Shown: one piece after another, positions 53,859 to 63,634 of the stretch
Numbering within the stretch: position 1 is the stretch's first letter
How the letters are laid out: the number at the start of each line of letters is the position of its first letter
From: Bacillus sp. UNC41MFS5
Lineage (GTDB): Bacteria > Bacillota > Bacilli > Bacillales_B > DSM-18226
NCBI RefSeq assembly: GCF_000686805.1
Contig: NZ_KK366019.1
Location: 1 to 64,000 of the forward strand
DNA: 64,000 nt
Direction of reading: 5' to 3'
Translations under genes and position numbers: made by a program
Notes under the pieces: generated by a model
The model's input: only the letters and a program-made list of their open reading frames with translations
What the model was told of the DNA's origin: nothing
Database searches by the model: none

Positions 53859-53898
53859 AAAAAGGGGTTGATCCAATTGGATCGGCCCCTTTTGTTTT
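53859..53898. terminator. Bidirectional terminator
   Basis: AAAAGGGG with TTGATCC pairs with GGATCGGCCCCTTTT around AATT; shared by convergent genes. Confidence 0.85.
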
Positions 53899-53905
53899 AA
53901 TCCAG

Positions 53906-55234
53906 CTATACTTCTTTCAAGTTTACTTCATTCAACAAGTATTTTTTGCCTGATTCGGTTTCTAATCCAAATTGGAATTTACTTCGGTAGAAGGGTAAGG
54001 TTGTTTCAAAACCAGTATGTTCGTAGTTACGGACGACGGTTCCCCAGATAATCCGCAGTTTTCCGGGAAGTTCGGCTTTCGGTAAATACGTGACCTTATC
54101 TTTCGCCTTGATAAACAGACGATCATTTGCTTTCATGAAATATACTTTATTCATGAAATGACCTTTTATTAGCCACTTTAATCCTTTGTAACTACATTCT
54201 GTTATCACTACCATTTGTTTTTCAATCTTTTTAGGACTGAATTTCTCCTTGTATGGCCAGCCGTTTTCGTTTAGGTTTAACAAATAGGTTTTATAATAAA
54301 AAGGCATGTCCTGTTCCTTGATGTATTTCTGATCAAACAGTTGAATTAACTTCGCAAATTCCTCGAAAAACTCATCTTGTTCTTCTTTGGTTAATACTTC
54401 ATAAATAACTGGGTTGTTTTTTGGAAAAAGATACAACCGAATATGGTACGTGATTAAAAACTGCACATAAGGGAGGATCTCGTTATAACGGCTCTTTGAT
54501 TCGTTAATCAACGTTAAATAGCAGCGTCTAATCATTTCCGTGTATCTTGATTTTTGATACCAAGCGTTACTTACGAGTGAATCCTCATCGACACGTCGGC
54601 GGTAATGATATTTTGCTTCCGAGACTACACCATATTGCTTGTGCTCTAATAAAAAGGTATTGATAAGGAGGGCATCCTCCCAAAATTTGATGTCGGTTTG
54701 AAATCGCAAATCAGGATTAGTTAGAAAATGTTTCGCTTTAAAAAAGCATCCGCCAATATGAAAATGAATCCCCGTATACTCCTCGAGAATATGGATAACG
54801 CGGTCTCCTTGCTCAAAGCGATAGTTCAATCTGTGCGGAGTATCGATTCGTTCAAAATGGTAGAGGGGAATCACAGCTAGTTGTATTTCTGAATGCCGCG
54901 AAAAAAAGGAACTTACTTTTTCAAGTGTATCCTCAGACAGAAGGTCATCGGCATCTAGGAAACCAATATAATCTGAATGTGGTGATACATGATTAAAACC
55001 GGTATTCCTTGCACTGCCAGGACCAGCATTTTCACGATAGATATATTTAATATTGCTAGGGTATTGGTTGACATAGTTTTGACAAATATCTTTTGACTGA
55101 TCGGTACTGCCGTCATCAACAAGAATTATTTCGACATTTTGTTTAAAGTCAACTGTTTGATGGATAAGGCTTTCAAGCGCCTCTTGTAAATATTTTTCTG
55201 CATTATAGACAGGAATGATCATCGAAAAAAGCAT
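53906..55234 (-). CDS. GT2 family glycosyltransferase
   Basis: A 442-aa cytoplasmic protein: GT-A fold with FSMIIPVYNAEKYLQ, DDGSTD, GPGSARNTG and FLDADD (the metal-binding DxD), then KFWEDALL. The C-terminal ~140 residues form a beta-rich tail resembling the linker of the 901-aa protein. Only minus-strand gene in the polymer cluster. It probably adds a sugar to the glycerol-/ribitol-phosphate polymer. ATG with AAGGGGC about 11 nt upstream. Confidence 0.85.
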   Translation of the reverse strand: MLFSMIIPVYNAEKYLQEALESLIHQTVDFKQNVEIILVDDGSTDQSKDICQNYVNQYPSNIKYIYRENAGPGSARNTGFNHVSPHSDYIGFLDADDLLSEDTLEKVSSFFSRHSEIQLAVIPLYHFERIDTPHRLNYRFEQGDRVIHILEEYTGIHFHIGGCFFKAKHFLTNPDLRFQTDIKFWEDALLINTFLLEHKQYGVVSEAKYHYRRRVDEDSLVSNAWYQKSRYTEMIRRCYLTLINESKSRYNEILPYVQFLITYHIRLYLFPKNNPVIYEVLTKEEQDEFFEEFAKLIQLFDQKYIKEQDMPFYYKTYLLNLNENGWPYKEKFSPKKIEKQMVVITECSYKGLKWLIKGHFMNKVYFMKANDRLFIKAKDKVTYLPKAELPGKLRIIWGTVVRNYEHTGFETTLPFYRSKFQFGLETESGKKYLLNEVNLKEV

Positions 55235-55302
55235 GTTGTAACTGCCCCTTAACTGTATTTGTTGTACATCTTGTATCCATTATAGTAAAGTGGCTGGATT
55301 AG

Positions 55303-55398
55303 TACAATGTTCATAAACTTGAACATACACCTGACGAATTTAGGCGCGAGGAATATAATCAAAATGCAATGGAAATGTTTTATAAGGTATTGGAGTAA
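55303..55398 (+). pseudogene. Remnant of a GT4/glycerophosphotransferase C-terminus
   Basis: The plus-strand frame after TAG at 55300 reads ...KLEHTPDEFRREEYNQNAME MFYKVLE and a stop. This matches the very end of the 1040-aa protein at 55580-58702 (DEFIPEEYNKKAMASFYQVLE, stop). It is the tail of a lost gene, and its terminator survives directly downstream. Confidence 0.75.
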
Positions 55399-55418
55399 AA
55401 ATGATAGGAAGTTCTTTA

Positions 55419-55467
55419 TAAAGCAAATGGATGACAAGGAAATCTTGACATCCATTTGCTTTTTTTG
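55419..55467 (+). terminator. Orphan terminator downstream of the gene remnant
   Basis: AAGCAAATGGATG pairs with CATCCATTTGCTT, with inner CAAG/CTTG pairing, followed by TTTTTT. No complete plus-strand gene precedes it, so it probably belonged to the gene whose tail is at 55303-55398. It now lies in the leader of the next gene and could act as an attenuator. Confidence 0.8.
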
Positions 55468-55579
55468 TGGTTTAGGAAAAGTAGATTGTCTGCTCCGTAC
55501 ATATAAAGCCTCAAAGATGGTAAGAATAACTAATAAAAAATCATAAGAAAGTGAACTGGTAAGGGAGCTGTAGATTTTC

Positions 55580-58500
55580 ATGAATAAAAAGGTTTTAAAA
55601 AGAAGAATTAAATTTATTATCGGACCCCTCTATAATTATTTTAGAAAGGCCAATCATCGCAGAAATTTTCAGTATAGAAGTTATTATGAAAAATCAAACG
55701 TGATGGACCATACTATATTTTATGAGAGCAGGGACGGAAAAAGTGTAACCGATAGTCCATATGCCATTTTTAAATACCTCTTACATCACCCCGAATTTCA
55801 GCATTTCAAACATATTTGGTCAATCAATCATGAGAATGAGTTAGAAAGCGTGATTGTAAATTATAAAGACTTTAAAAATGTGAAATTTGTCAAACGTAAT
55901 TCAAAGGAATATCTTAAATGGTTAGCCACGAGCAAGTACCTGATTAATAATTCTACCTTTCAGCCTTTTTTTATTCCCAAAAAAGAGCAAGTTTATATTA
56001 ATACCTGGCATGGGACCCCGCTAAAAAGAATGGGATTCGATATCCCTGGTAATCCAGCCCATTCGCAGAATGTAGTCAGGAATTTTCTGAGTGCGGATTA
56101 TCTCTTAAGTCCGAATGACCATACAACCAAAATGTTTCTAAATAGCTATAAACTTAACGGACTATATAATGGAGAGATTATTCAAGAAGGCTATCCGAGA
56201 ATTGATCTAACCTTTCATACCGATTCCGATAGGTTCTATTCCTTCCTAACTCGATTAGGGCTAGAAATCGATAAAAATAAACAGACGATTCTGTATGCAC
56301 CTACATGGAAAGGGACTAGTGTATCAAAGGCGAAAAATGATATGTTTCAAATCATTAGTGAAATGTCATATTTGAGGAAAAAGGTAGGAAACGAGTATAA
56401 CCTTTTGATCAAAGTTCATCCCTTTTTGTATAATCAAGCGAAGAAATTTAGTGAGATTAAAGATATCTTAATTCCGGATTTTGTAGATACCAACGAGCTG
56501 TTAAGTGTTGTAGATCTTTTAATCACCGATTACTCGAGTATCTTTTTTGATTACCTTGTAACAGATAAACCAATTTTATTCTATATTTGGGATTATGATG
56601 ACTATCGAGAAGAAAGAGGTATGTATTTATCTGAGGATGAACTACCAGGACCTACGCTCTTTACTATTGAAGAAGTGGCTGGCGCTGTTCAAGATATCAA
56701 GAAAATAAGTGATAGCTATCGACTTGTCTATCAGGCCGCAAAAAATAAATTCACAACACATGACGATGGAAAGGTAACTGCTAGGATCGTCCAATACGTC
56801 TTTAATCAGGAAAAGGCTCAAGTCAATATCATTAATCAATTAGACCGGGAAAAAAAGAAAATCCTTATTTATCCGGGCGGGTTGCATAACAATGGTATTA
56901 CATCATCCTTTATCAATCTGGTCGACAATATAGACTATAGTAAGTTTGATGTTAGTATCTTCATGAAATCACCAAAATCGAAAGAAGCCTTAAATAATAT
57001 CGCAAAGGTAAATAAGAATGCTAGGTTCTTGTTTCGAAATGGATTAGAAGTACATAGTCTTTTCGAAGTGTATCGGGATAAATTTGTTCATAATCGAGGA
57101 GCACATAGTAAAGTGACCAAAAAACTATACCCGGAGAACGCCTACAAGCGGGAATACAACAGATTATCCGGTCGGGCACAATTTGATTATGCCATCGATT
57201 TTAGTGGTTACAGTCTGTATTGGGCAAAATATTTGCTTGCTTCCGATGCAAAGAAAAAAATCTGTTATATGCATAATGACATCCGTTCGGATAGTGAAAA
57301 GGTCATTAATGGGCGTCGTCCTCATCGAATTAATTTAAGAGGCCTCTTTTCCGTCTATGATCGGTTTGACAAACTTGTAAGTGTGTCTCCAGCAACAATG
57401 GAGTTAAACAGAAGTAGTTTAGCGGAATTTGCCGAGGAATTTAAATTTGATTTCGTCATGAACTCGATTAATCCGGAAAAAATATTAAGATTAGGGAATA
57501 AAGAATCGACAGAGAGTATAACGAAATCGTTAATCAAAGAGGCGATCGCTGAAGACCAAATCATTACTAATACGGTCTTTAAAGCAAGGGCAATGATCAC
57601 GAACCCGAAAAACGAGGTAATCTGGAACAGACCACCTGTCGTAAACGGAGCAGCTGAAATGGCACCAGCCACGAAATATATAAACGAGGAAGTCTCAATT
57701 TTACGCGAGGTACAAACAGAGTCCACGAATTATTATAAATTTAGTATCGATGACCGGATCGTAGGCTGGCTTGACCAAGGCTGTTTTGAACTGCTTCCAG
57801 ATCGTGTCTTAGTACATACACCAGTGCAGAAATTAGCTATTATTTCTCATGGAAATGGACATGACATTTGGAGTATGCCGTATAATCTAGAAGGAACAGA
57901 GAAAGTAGCTTCTGGCAAGGATTATAAAGGTCGATTGGTTGATGTAGATGAGGAAGCAAGAACACACCAAGGGATTTATAGCCGGCTTTCTATCAAAGGA
58001 ACAATGATTGGCTGGATTGATTCGTCTGCATTGACGATTGTTCGAGAATATGATGGAAGGAAACAACTTCATTCCAAGATCCATCCTTCGGTGTATAAAA
58101 TGTTTCATTCGAAAAAATACAAAATAGTTGTTTCAAGTAAAATGGAAGAAAAACAGGAAACGATTGAAGAAACGGTGATCCCCCAGCCGGTTGCAGAAAA
58201 TTATAATTTCATTACGATGGGACGATTGTCACCAGAAAAAGGTCAGGATAATTTAATTAAGGCATTTCGTCAATTTCAGCAGAACTTCTCAAATTCAAAG
58301 TTGTATATTCTGGGGGAGGGTCCGTTAAGGAAAGACTTGGAGAATTTGATTGCGGAATTGGAGCTATCAGATTCTGTGTACTTGATGGGCCAATTAGAGA
58401 ATCCATTTATATTAATGAAGAAATGTGATTGTTTTGTTCTTTCCTCCCATTATGAGGGCCAGCCAATGGTGTTATTAGAGGCGATGACCCATGGGATGAA

Positions 58501-58702
58501 AATCATTGCGACTGATATTGTTGCGAATCGAAATGTATTGGAAAATGGACGGTATGGTTTATTAGTTGAAAATAGCATTGAAGGGCTTGAAAAAGGTCTC
58601 ACTCAATTGGCGGGAAATGAGCTGGATATTAAACTTGATGAATTTATTCCAGAAGAATACAATAAAAAGGCAATGGCATCGTTTTATCAAGTATTAGAGT
58701 GA
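55580..58702 (+). CDS. Glycerophosphotransferase fused to GT4 with an internal GW-domain pair
   Basis: A 1040-aa protein without signal peptide or TM helix. TagF-like domain ~40-420 (TWHGTPLKRM ~142, LYAPTWKG, ITDYSSIFFDY ~314, PGPTL). Then the N-half of a GT4 enzyme (~430-660, LIYPGGLHNNGITSSF). A GW-domain pair follows (~663-820; second repeat MPYNLEGTEKVASGKDYKGR, ending IGWIDSSALTIV), then the GT4 C-half (~875-1035, TMGRLSPEKGQ, EGQPMVLLE with the E-x7-E motif). GW modules normally sit outside the cell and bind teichoic acids, so a pair inserted in a cytoplasmic enzyme is unusual; it may hold the growing polymer. GGGAG site before ATG. The gene follows a degenerate copy's tail. Confidence 0.85.
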   Translation: MNKKVLKRRIKFIIGPLYNYFRKANHRRNFQYRSYYEKSNVMDHTIFYESRDGKSVTDSPYAIFKYLLHHPEFQHFKHIWSINHENELESVIVNYKDFKNVKFVKRNSKEYLKWLATSKYLINNSTFQPFFIPKKEQVYINTWHGTPLKRMGFDIPGNPAHSQNVVRNFLSADYLLSPNDHTTKMFLNSYKLNGLYNGEIIQEGYPRIDLTFHTDSDRFYSFLTRLGLEIDKNKQTILYAPTWKGTSVSKAKNDMFQIISEMSYLRKKVGNEYNLLIKVHPFLYNQAKKFSEIKDILIPDFVDTNELLSVVDLLITDYSSIFFDYLVTDKPILFYIWDYDDYREERGMYLSEDELPGPTLFTIEEVAGAVQDIKKISDSYRLVYQAAKNKFTTHDDGKVTARIVQYVFNQEKAQVNIINQLDREKKKILIYPGGLHNNGITSSFINLVDNIDYSKFDVSIFMKSPKSKEALNNIAKVNKNARFLFRNGLEVHSLFEVYRDKFVHNRGAHSKVTKKLYPENAYKREYNRLSGRAQFDYAIDFSGYSLYWAKYLLASDAKKKICYMHNDIRSDSEKVINGRRPHRINLRGLFSVYDRFDKLVSVSPATMELNRSSLAEFAEEFKFDFVMNSINPEKILRLGNKESTESITKSLIKEAIAEDQIITNTVFKARAMITNPKNEVIWNRPPVVNGAAEMAPATKYINEEVSILREVQTESTNYYKFSIDDRIVGWLDQGCFELLPDRVLVHTPVQKLAIISHGNGHDIWSMPYNLEGTEKVASGKDYKGRLVDVDEEARTHQGIYSRLSIKGTMIGWIDSSALTIVREYDGRKQLHSKIHPSVYKMFHSKKYKIVVSSKMEEKQETIEETVIPQPVAENYNFITMGRLSPEKGQDNLIKAFRQFQQNFSNSKLYILGEGPLRKDLENLIAELELSDSVYLMGQLENPFILMKKCDCFVLSSHYEGQPMVLLEAMTHGMKIIATDIVANRNVLENGRYGLLVENSIEGLEKGLTQLAGNELDIKLDEFIPEEYNKKAMASFYQVLE

Positions 58703-58776
58703 TGCAGGAACGTTCTAAATCTAAATGATTAGTATGCTGCAAATGTAATTAGAATACGAAATAAGGAGACATAAAA

Positions 58777-59661
58777 ATGAGTAAAGTCAAAAAGGCGATT
58801 ATTCCAGCAGCGGGATTGGGCACAAGGTTTTTACCTGCTACGAAAGCAATGCCAAAGGAAATGCTGCCAATCGTTGATAAACCAACGATTCAATATATTG
58901 TCGAAGAAGCAATCGAATCAGGAATTGAAGATATTATCATCGTAACAGGTAAAGGGAAGAGAGCAATCGAAGATCACTTTGACAGCGCATTTGAACTGGA
59001 AGAAAATTTAGCTCGTAAAGAGAAGTTCGAGCTCCTCGAAGAAGTTCGTAAGCCTGGTAATGTTGATATTCATTACATAAGACAAAAAGAACCTAGAGGG
59101 TTAGGGCATGCGATTTGGTGTGCGAGAAAGTTCATTGGCAATGAGCCATTTGCTGTGTTATTAGGGGATGATATTGTCCAAGCAAAAGTGCCTTCTTTGA
59201 AGCAGTTAATGAACATGTATGATAAAGTAGGTTCTTCCGTTATTGGGGTGCAGCCAGTTCCAATGGAAGAAACAAACCGCTACGGGATTATTGATCCGAG
59301 TCGGCAAGATGGACGCATGTATGAGGTGAGAAACTTTGTTGAAAAGCCCCCTGTCGAGTTAGCACCATCGAATCTTGCCATTTTGGGAAGATATATTTTA
59401 ACACCTGAGATTTTTGATCTCCTTGAAAATCAAGAAACGGGATCAGGCGGCGAAATCCAACTTACAGATGCGATTCAACGCTTGAATGGCTTTCAAGATG
59501 TATTTGCCTATGACTTTGAAGGAATCCGCTATGACGTGGGTGAGAAATTTGGTTTCATTAAGACAACCATCGAAATGGCTTTAAGTAGAGAGGAACTAAG
59601 GGAGCAATTGCTTGAGTACTTAGTAAAGCTGGTTAATCAAGAAGTGAAAATGAATAAATAG
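58777..59661 (+). CDS. gtaB: UTP-glucose-1-phosphate uridylyltransferase
   Basis: A 294-aa cytoplasmic enzyme making UDP-glucose from UTP and glucose-1-phosphate. The N-terminal nucleotide-binding signature [19 protein letters not shown] (11-29), [11 protein letters not shown] and GLGHAIWCA are typical of GalU/GtaB, and the length matches the family. GGAG site before ATG. It supplies UDP-glucose for glucosylation of teichoic acids or glycolipids, fitting the cluster. Confidence 0.96.
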   Translation: MSKVKKAIIPAAGLGTRFLPATKAMPKEMLPIVDKPTIQYIVEEAIESGIEDIIIVTGKGKRAIEDHFDSAFELEENLARKEKFELLEEVRKPGNVDIHYIRQKEPRGLGHAIWCARKFIGNEPFAVLLGDDIVQAKVPSLKQLMNMYDKVGSSVIGVQPVPMEETNRYGIIDPSRQDGRMYEVRNFVEKPPVELAPSNLAILGRYILTPEIFDLLENQETGSGGEIQLTDAIQRLNGFQDVFAYDFEGIRYDVGEKFGFIKTTIEMALSREELREQLLEYLVKLVNQEVKMNK

Positions 59662-59679
59662 GTTTTTGAGTAAACACGA

Positions 59680-59702
59680 GGCTGCTTTGTATTGATGCAG
59701 CC
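59680..59702 (+). terminator. Weak hairpin after gtaB
   Basis: GGCTGC/GCAGCC stem with 11-nt loop followed by CTTTC; the T-run is poor. Confidence 0.35.
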
Positions 59703-59743
59703 CTTTCAGTGTTTCTTCTACAACGGTTAGGAGCGCGGTTTTA

Positions 59744-60919
59744 TTGGTATCATCCGTAAAAAAGTTAGTAATAGCAGGATACAAATGGTTATTTCAGTTG
59801 GTTTCACTTTTCCCGCCTCAGAAAAAATTAATTATGTTTGAAAGCTTTCTTGGCAAGCAATACAGTTGTAATCCTCGGTCGATTTACGAATACCTTCATA
59901 AGTATCATCCTGAATATGAACTTATTTGGAGTGTCGATCCTCGGTTTGAAAAAGGCTTTATTGAAAAAGGAATTCCGTATGCCCGACGGTTTTCGGTAAA
60001 ATGGCTGTTTTTGATGGCGAGGGCGAGGTTTTGGGTTACTAATAGCAGGATGCCCCTGTGGATCCCGAAGCCCAAGCGGACCATTTACTTGCAAACTTGG
60101 CATGGGACCCCCTTGAAAAAGCTGGCCCATGATATGAAAGAAGTGCTCATGGCTGGGACAACAACGGAGCAGTATAAGCAAGAATTTTATCTTGAATCAC
60201 GGAACTGGGATTATTTAATTTCTCCTAATCGCTATTCAACAGAAATCTTTAAGCGTGCCTTTAAATTCGATAAAGAAATGATTGAATCAGGTTATCCGAG
60301 AAATGATATCTTTTATAAACAGGGTCATGAAGAAATCGCCAAGGTATTCAAAAAGAAACATCAACTGCCTGAAGATAAAAGAGTGATTCTTTATGCGCCA
60401 ACGTGGCGCGACAATCAATTTCATCAAGAAGGTAAATATAAGCTTGATTTGCAGTTGGATTTGGAAAAACTTAAGCAAGAACTCGGGGATGATTATATTA
60501 TCATTCTCCGTATGCACTATCTAGTCGCTGAGAACTTTGACTTGGAGTCCTATAAAGGTTTCGCTTGGGATTTTTCCAAGCATGAGGACATCCAAGAATT
60601 ATACTTGATTAGTGATTTACTGATTACGGATTATTCGTCTGTATTTTTTGATTATGCGAATCTAAAACGGCCAATGATATTCTTTACCTACGATCTTGCA
60701 GAATATAAGGACGATATTAGGGGTTTTTACTTTAATTTTGAAGAAAAAGCCCCAGGACCGCTCGTCGAAACAACAGAAGAAGTGATAGCTGCTATTAAAG
60801 ACCTAGTGAATACAACTGTTTCAAATGAACGGATGAATGATTTTTATCAACAGTTTTGTTACCTAGAAGATGGGAATGCGGCCGAAAGAGTGGTCAATGA
60901 AGTCATTTTAAAGAATTGA
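59744..60919 (+). CDS. CDP-glycerol glycerophosphotransferase-like protein
   Basis: A 391-aa cytoplasmic or membrane-associated protein made of a TagF-like domain only: TWHGTPLKKL (~119), LYAPTWRDN, ITDYSSVFFDYANLKRP (~294), RGFYFNFEEKAPGPL. It is closely similar over its length to the C-terminal half of the 724-aa protein at 43448, so one arose from the other by duplication. It transfers glycerol-phosphate (or ribitol-phosphate) onto a teichoic-acid-like acceptor. TTG start with AGGAG 10 nt upstream. Confidence 0.88.
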   Translation: MVSSVKKLVIAGYKWLFQLVSLFPPQKKLIMFESFLGKQYSCNPRSIYEYLHKYHPEYELIWSVDPRFEKGFIEKGIPYARRFSVKWLFLMARARFWVTNSRMPLWIPKPKRTIYLQTWHGTPLKKLAHDMKEVLMAGTTTEQYKQEFYLESRNWDYLISPNRYSTEIFKRAFKFDKEMIESGYPRNDIFYKQGHEEIAKVFKKKHQLPEDKRVILYAPTWRDNQFHQEGKYKLDLQLDLEKLKQELGDDYIIILRMHYLVAENFDLESYKGFAWDFSKHEDIQELYLISDLLITDYSSVFFDYANLKRPMIFFTYDLAEYKDDIRGFYFNFEEKAPGPLVETTEEVIAAIKDLVNTTVSNERMNDFYQQFCYLEDGNAAERVVNEVILKN

Positions 60920-60934
60920 AAATAAACGAATCGA

Positions 60935-60966
60935 AAACACCCAAAGTTGGAATTTGGGTGTTTTTG
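60935..60966 (+). terminator. Terminator of the glycerophosphotransferase gene
   Basis: AAACACCCAAA/TTTGGGTGTTT stem with T-run. Confidence 0.95.
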
Positions 60967-61240
60967 TCATTTTACCTCATTTGGGTCAGCGATTGATGAC
61001 AAATTCTCCGAAGAATCCCCCTAGTCTATCTAAGGAAATATACCTATTTTTTCGGATTGCAACAAGTATTTATTGGAATCTATTTAAAAACAAGAGGTTT
61101 TCAGCGATAATAGGAATTGATAACGTTATATTTTCCCAGTTTTAATGGAAAATGGAACATTCGTCAAAATTTGAGGTTTTTTTATATTTGTAGAAGAATG
61201 CATAAGTGCAGCATACGAAATCCGACAGGAAGGTGTGTCA
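60967..61240. other. Leader of the second glucosaminidase gene
   Basis: About 270 bp of AT-rich sequence after the terminator, with no convincing ORF, RNA structure or repeat. A GGAAGGTG site at its end serves the ATG at 61241. Confidence 0.5.
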
Positions 61241-63568
61241 ATGAGAAATATCGGGAAAGTTCTTCTCTTATCTACTAGTTTATTAGTGGGAGAAGTTGTC
61301 ACCCCAGTTATTCCATCAAAAGTGCAGCTGGCATATGCCGCCAGCACCATAAAATTGGCTAATATTAGCTACCAAACGACTAACAATGTTAATTTGCGAA
61401 CGGGTCCTTCAACAAAATATAAAGCAATCTTTCTGGTCCCAAAATCAAAAACAATCACAGCCACGGAACAAAAAGGCACCTGGGTAAAGGTTTCCTACCG
61501 ATACACCCTGAAAGGGAAAAGAGTCGTCAAAACAGGTTGGGTTAGTGCCACCTATATCAAGAAAATTTCTACAGCACCAAAAACGGTTATATTTGCAAAA
61601 ACAACGTACCAAACCACCGATAATGTCAACATCCGCTCAGGATCCAGTACAAAATATAAATCATTACATACAATTCCAAAGGGCAAGACAATCATAAGCG
61701 CGGAGAAAGTAACGGATTGGTATAAGGTGACCTATACGTATTCTATCAAAGGGAAAAATGCAACAACCACGGGATGGGTGAAGGGTACCTTTTTAAAGGA
61801 ATACTATAAATATAGTGCGGTTGCCGGAGGCTATTATTTTCCAAAAAAGACAGTAAAACTTTACTCTACTCCTGATACAAAGAAAAGTGCTGTTTACAGC
61901 CTCGCAAGCGGCAATGGACTTTATTCTGCCTATCAAGCAGTGAATAGCCTCGGGCAGGTCTGGTATAGGGTATCTTACAATGGAAAAACACTTTATGTTT
62001 ATAGCGGAGATGTAAGCAAAGCTACGTTGACTTCCTTTGCGGCAGCGGACTATCAAGCCAAACTAGATACCTATTTGTACGCATCCTATGGAAAAGCCTA
62101 TACAAAACTAGTAAAAATTCCAAAACAAACGATCATTTCTTCTAAGCAAAGAATCGGAGATTGGTATAAAGTCACCTATAACGGGAAATCCGTCTTTGTC
62201 TACAGCGGCGATTTTACGAAATATTCTAAGCCTGCCGAGACGCCCGGCACGGGAGGAACAGACAACGGTGAGATCAAAAATCCTCCAACCGATACGATTA
62301 CCGAGCAAGCCGTAGCTAAGACGACCTATGCGGTTACGGATCAATTAAATTTAAGACAAGCTGCAGCGACAACAGGTGCTGTTTTAACCGTGATTCCTAG
62401 AGGGTCAATCATAATTCCAACCAGCAAAACGTCTAATGGCTGGTATAAAGTCAGCTATGCAGGGAAAAGCGGCTATTTATTTGGCACGTACTTGCAACAG
62501 GTAATAACCGGTGATCCAATGGGAAGCAGAGATACCTACCAGTTTATTGATTTAAGGACACCATCCCCAGTTAGTGCGGGTCAGATTAATAATTATATTG
62601 CTGGCTATGTTAAAAATACGGGGAAGTCGAGTATTTTGACGAATAAAGGACAGGTATTTATTGATGCTGGGGAAAAGTATGGGGTCAATCCACTTTACTT
62701 GGCGGCCCATGCCATTCATGAAAGTGCGTATGGGACCTCCACCATATCGGTTACCAAAAACAACTTATTTGGCTTTGGTGCCTATGATGCAGCGCCATTT
62801 GTAGCTGCCTATCGGTTTGCAAGTGTAGAGTTGTGTATTGACTTTATTGCTCGTGAAATGAAATCTACGTACTTAAATCCTGCCAATTGGAAGTTTCAAG
62901 GGGCATATCTGGGTTTCAGTACCAAATCATTAACGAATGCAAGAATTGATGCTAGTAGTGCGGGCATGAACTTCTTTTATGCTAGTGATCCGAATTGGGG
63001 AAAAGCAATTAGCCAGCATATGGAAAAGATCCTTTCCTATGATCAAGGCTATTATTCAAAGGCCGACGCCGATACCAATGTCCCAGCGAGGCCGTCAATT
63101 CCTGCTGGCGGAGATATGTTTCCGGCCGATATCGTGGCCATTGCCACCATCCCGGCAGATAAACAAATCGTTCTTAATAGTAAAAAGGGCGTACATGATG
63201 CAGTAAAAACGATGAAAAAAGGAACCTCCTTTACTGTCCTGGAAAAAACCAATGACTTTTGGCTGAGGGTGAAGGTGGACAATAAAGAATATTGGACCAA
63301 TGATGTAGACTTTAGCAACTATAAAAACTACATATCTGTTCAAAATCTAGGGAGAGTGACAGTTTCAGAGTTAAATATCCGAACGGGTCCTTCAACATCC
63401 AATTCCTCGATAGGAAAGTTGCCGTTAAATGAGTATGTTTCCCTTGTCATGAAAGCAGATGGTACAGTAACGATGGATTCAACGAAATCATGGTATCAGG
63501 TGAAAACGGTTAATGGAAGCAAAGGCTGGGTTAGTGCGAATTACATTTATACGAAGGATTTAAAATAG
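61241..63568 (+). CDS. Secreted glucosaminidase with multiple SH3 domains
   Basis: A 775-aa secreted protein. Signal peptide (~1-31), five SH3b-type modules (~38-100, ~115-180, ~190-255, ~265-325, ~360-420; NVNLRTGPSTKYK is the clearest), a GH73-like glucosaminidase domain (~430-610) with Glu494 in HAIHESAYGTS, and two SH3 modules at the C-terminus (final NIRTGPSTSNSS). It should cut N-acetylglucosamine bonds in peptidoglycan, similar to the protein at 51340 but with a different module family. Start chosen as ATG 61241; an in-frame GTG at 61235 overlaps the GGAAGGTG site. Confidence 0.9.
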   Translation: MRNIGKVLLLSTSLLVGEVVTPVIPSKVQLAYAASTIKLANISYQTTNNVNLRTGPSTKYKAIFLVPKSKTITATEQKGTWVKVSYRYTLKGKRVVKTGWVSATYIKKISTAPKTVIFAKTTYQTTDNVNIRSGSSTKYKSLHTIPKGKTIISAEKVTDWYKVTYTYSIKGKNATTTGWVKGTFLKEYYKYSAVAGGYYFPKKTVKLYSTPDTKKSAVYSLASGNGLYSAYQAVNSLGQVWYRVSYNGKTLYVYSGDVSKATLTSFAAADYQAKLDTYLYASYGKAYTKLVKIPKQTIISSKQRIGDWYKVTYNGKSVFVYSGDFTKYSKPAETPGTGGTDNGEIKNPPTDTITEQAVAKTTYAVTDQLNLRQAAATTGAVLTVIPRGSIIIPTSKTSNGWYKVSYAGKSGYLFGTYLQQVITGDPMGSRDTYQFIDLRTPSPVSAGQINNYIAGYVKNTGKSSILTNKGQVFIDAGEKYGVNPLYLAAHAIHESAYGTSTISVTKNNLFGFGAYDAAPFVAAYRFASVELCIDFIAREMKSTYLNPANWKFQGAYLGFSTKSLTNARIDASSAGMNFFYASDPNWGKAISQHMEKILSYDQGYYSKADADTNVPARPSIPAGGDMFPADIVAIATIPADKQIVLNSKKGVHDAVKTMKKGTSFTVLEKTNDFWLRVKVDNKEYWTNDVDFSNYKNYISVQNLGRVTVSELNIRTGPSTSNSSIGKLPLNEYVSLVMKADGTVTMDSTKSWYQVKTVNGSKGWVSANYIYTKDLK

Positions 63569-63634
63569 AGATTTTGCTATTTTTATAAAAGAGAAGATTA
63601 ATAGCAAAATGGAGAGAGAGAAGGTTTCTGGGCA

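Noticed and set aside
55249..55581. 110-aa minus-strand ORF
   Set aside because: Covers the plus-strand gene remnant and terminator; no ribosome binding site or family, and the sense of the region is explained by the ghost gene.
60954..61145. 63-aa plus-strand ORF
   Set aside because: Starts within a terminator hairpin and has no convincing ribosome binding site.
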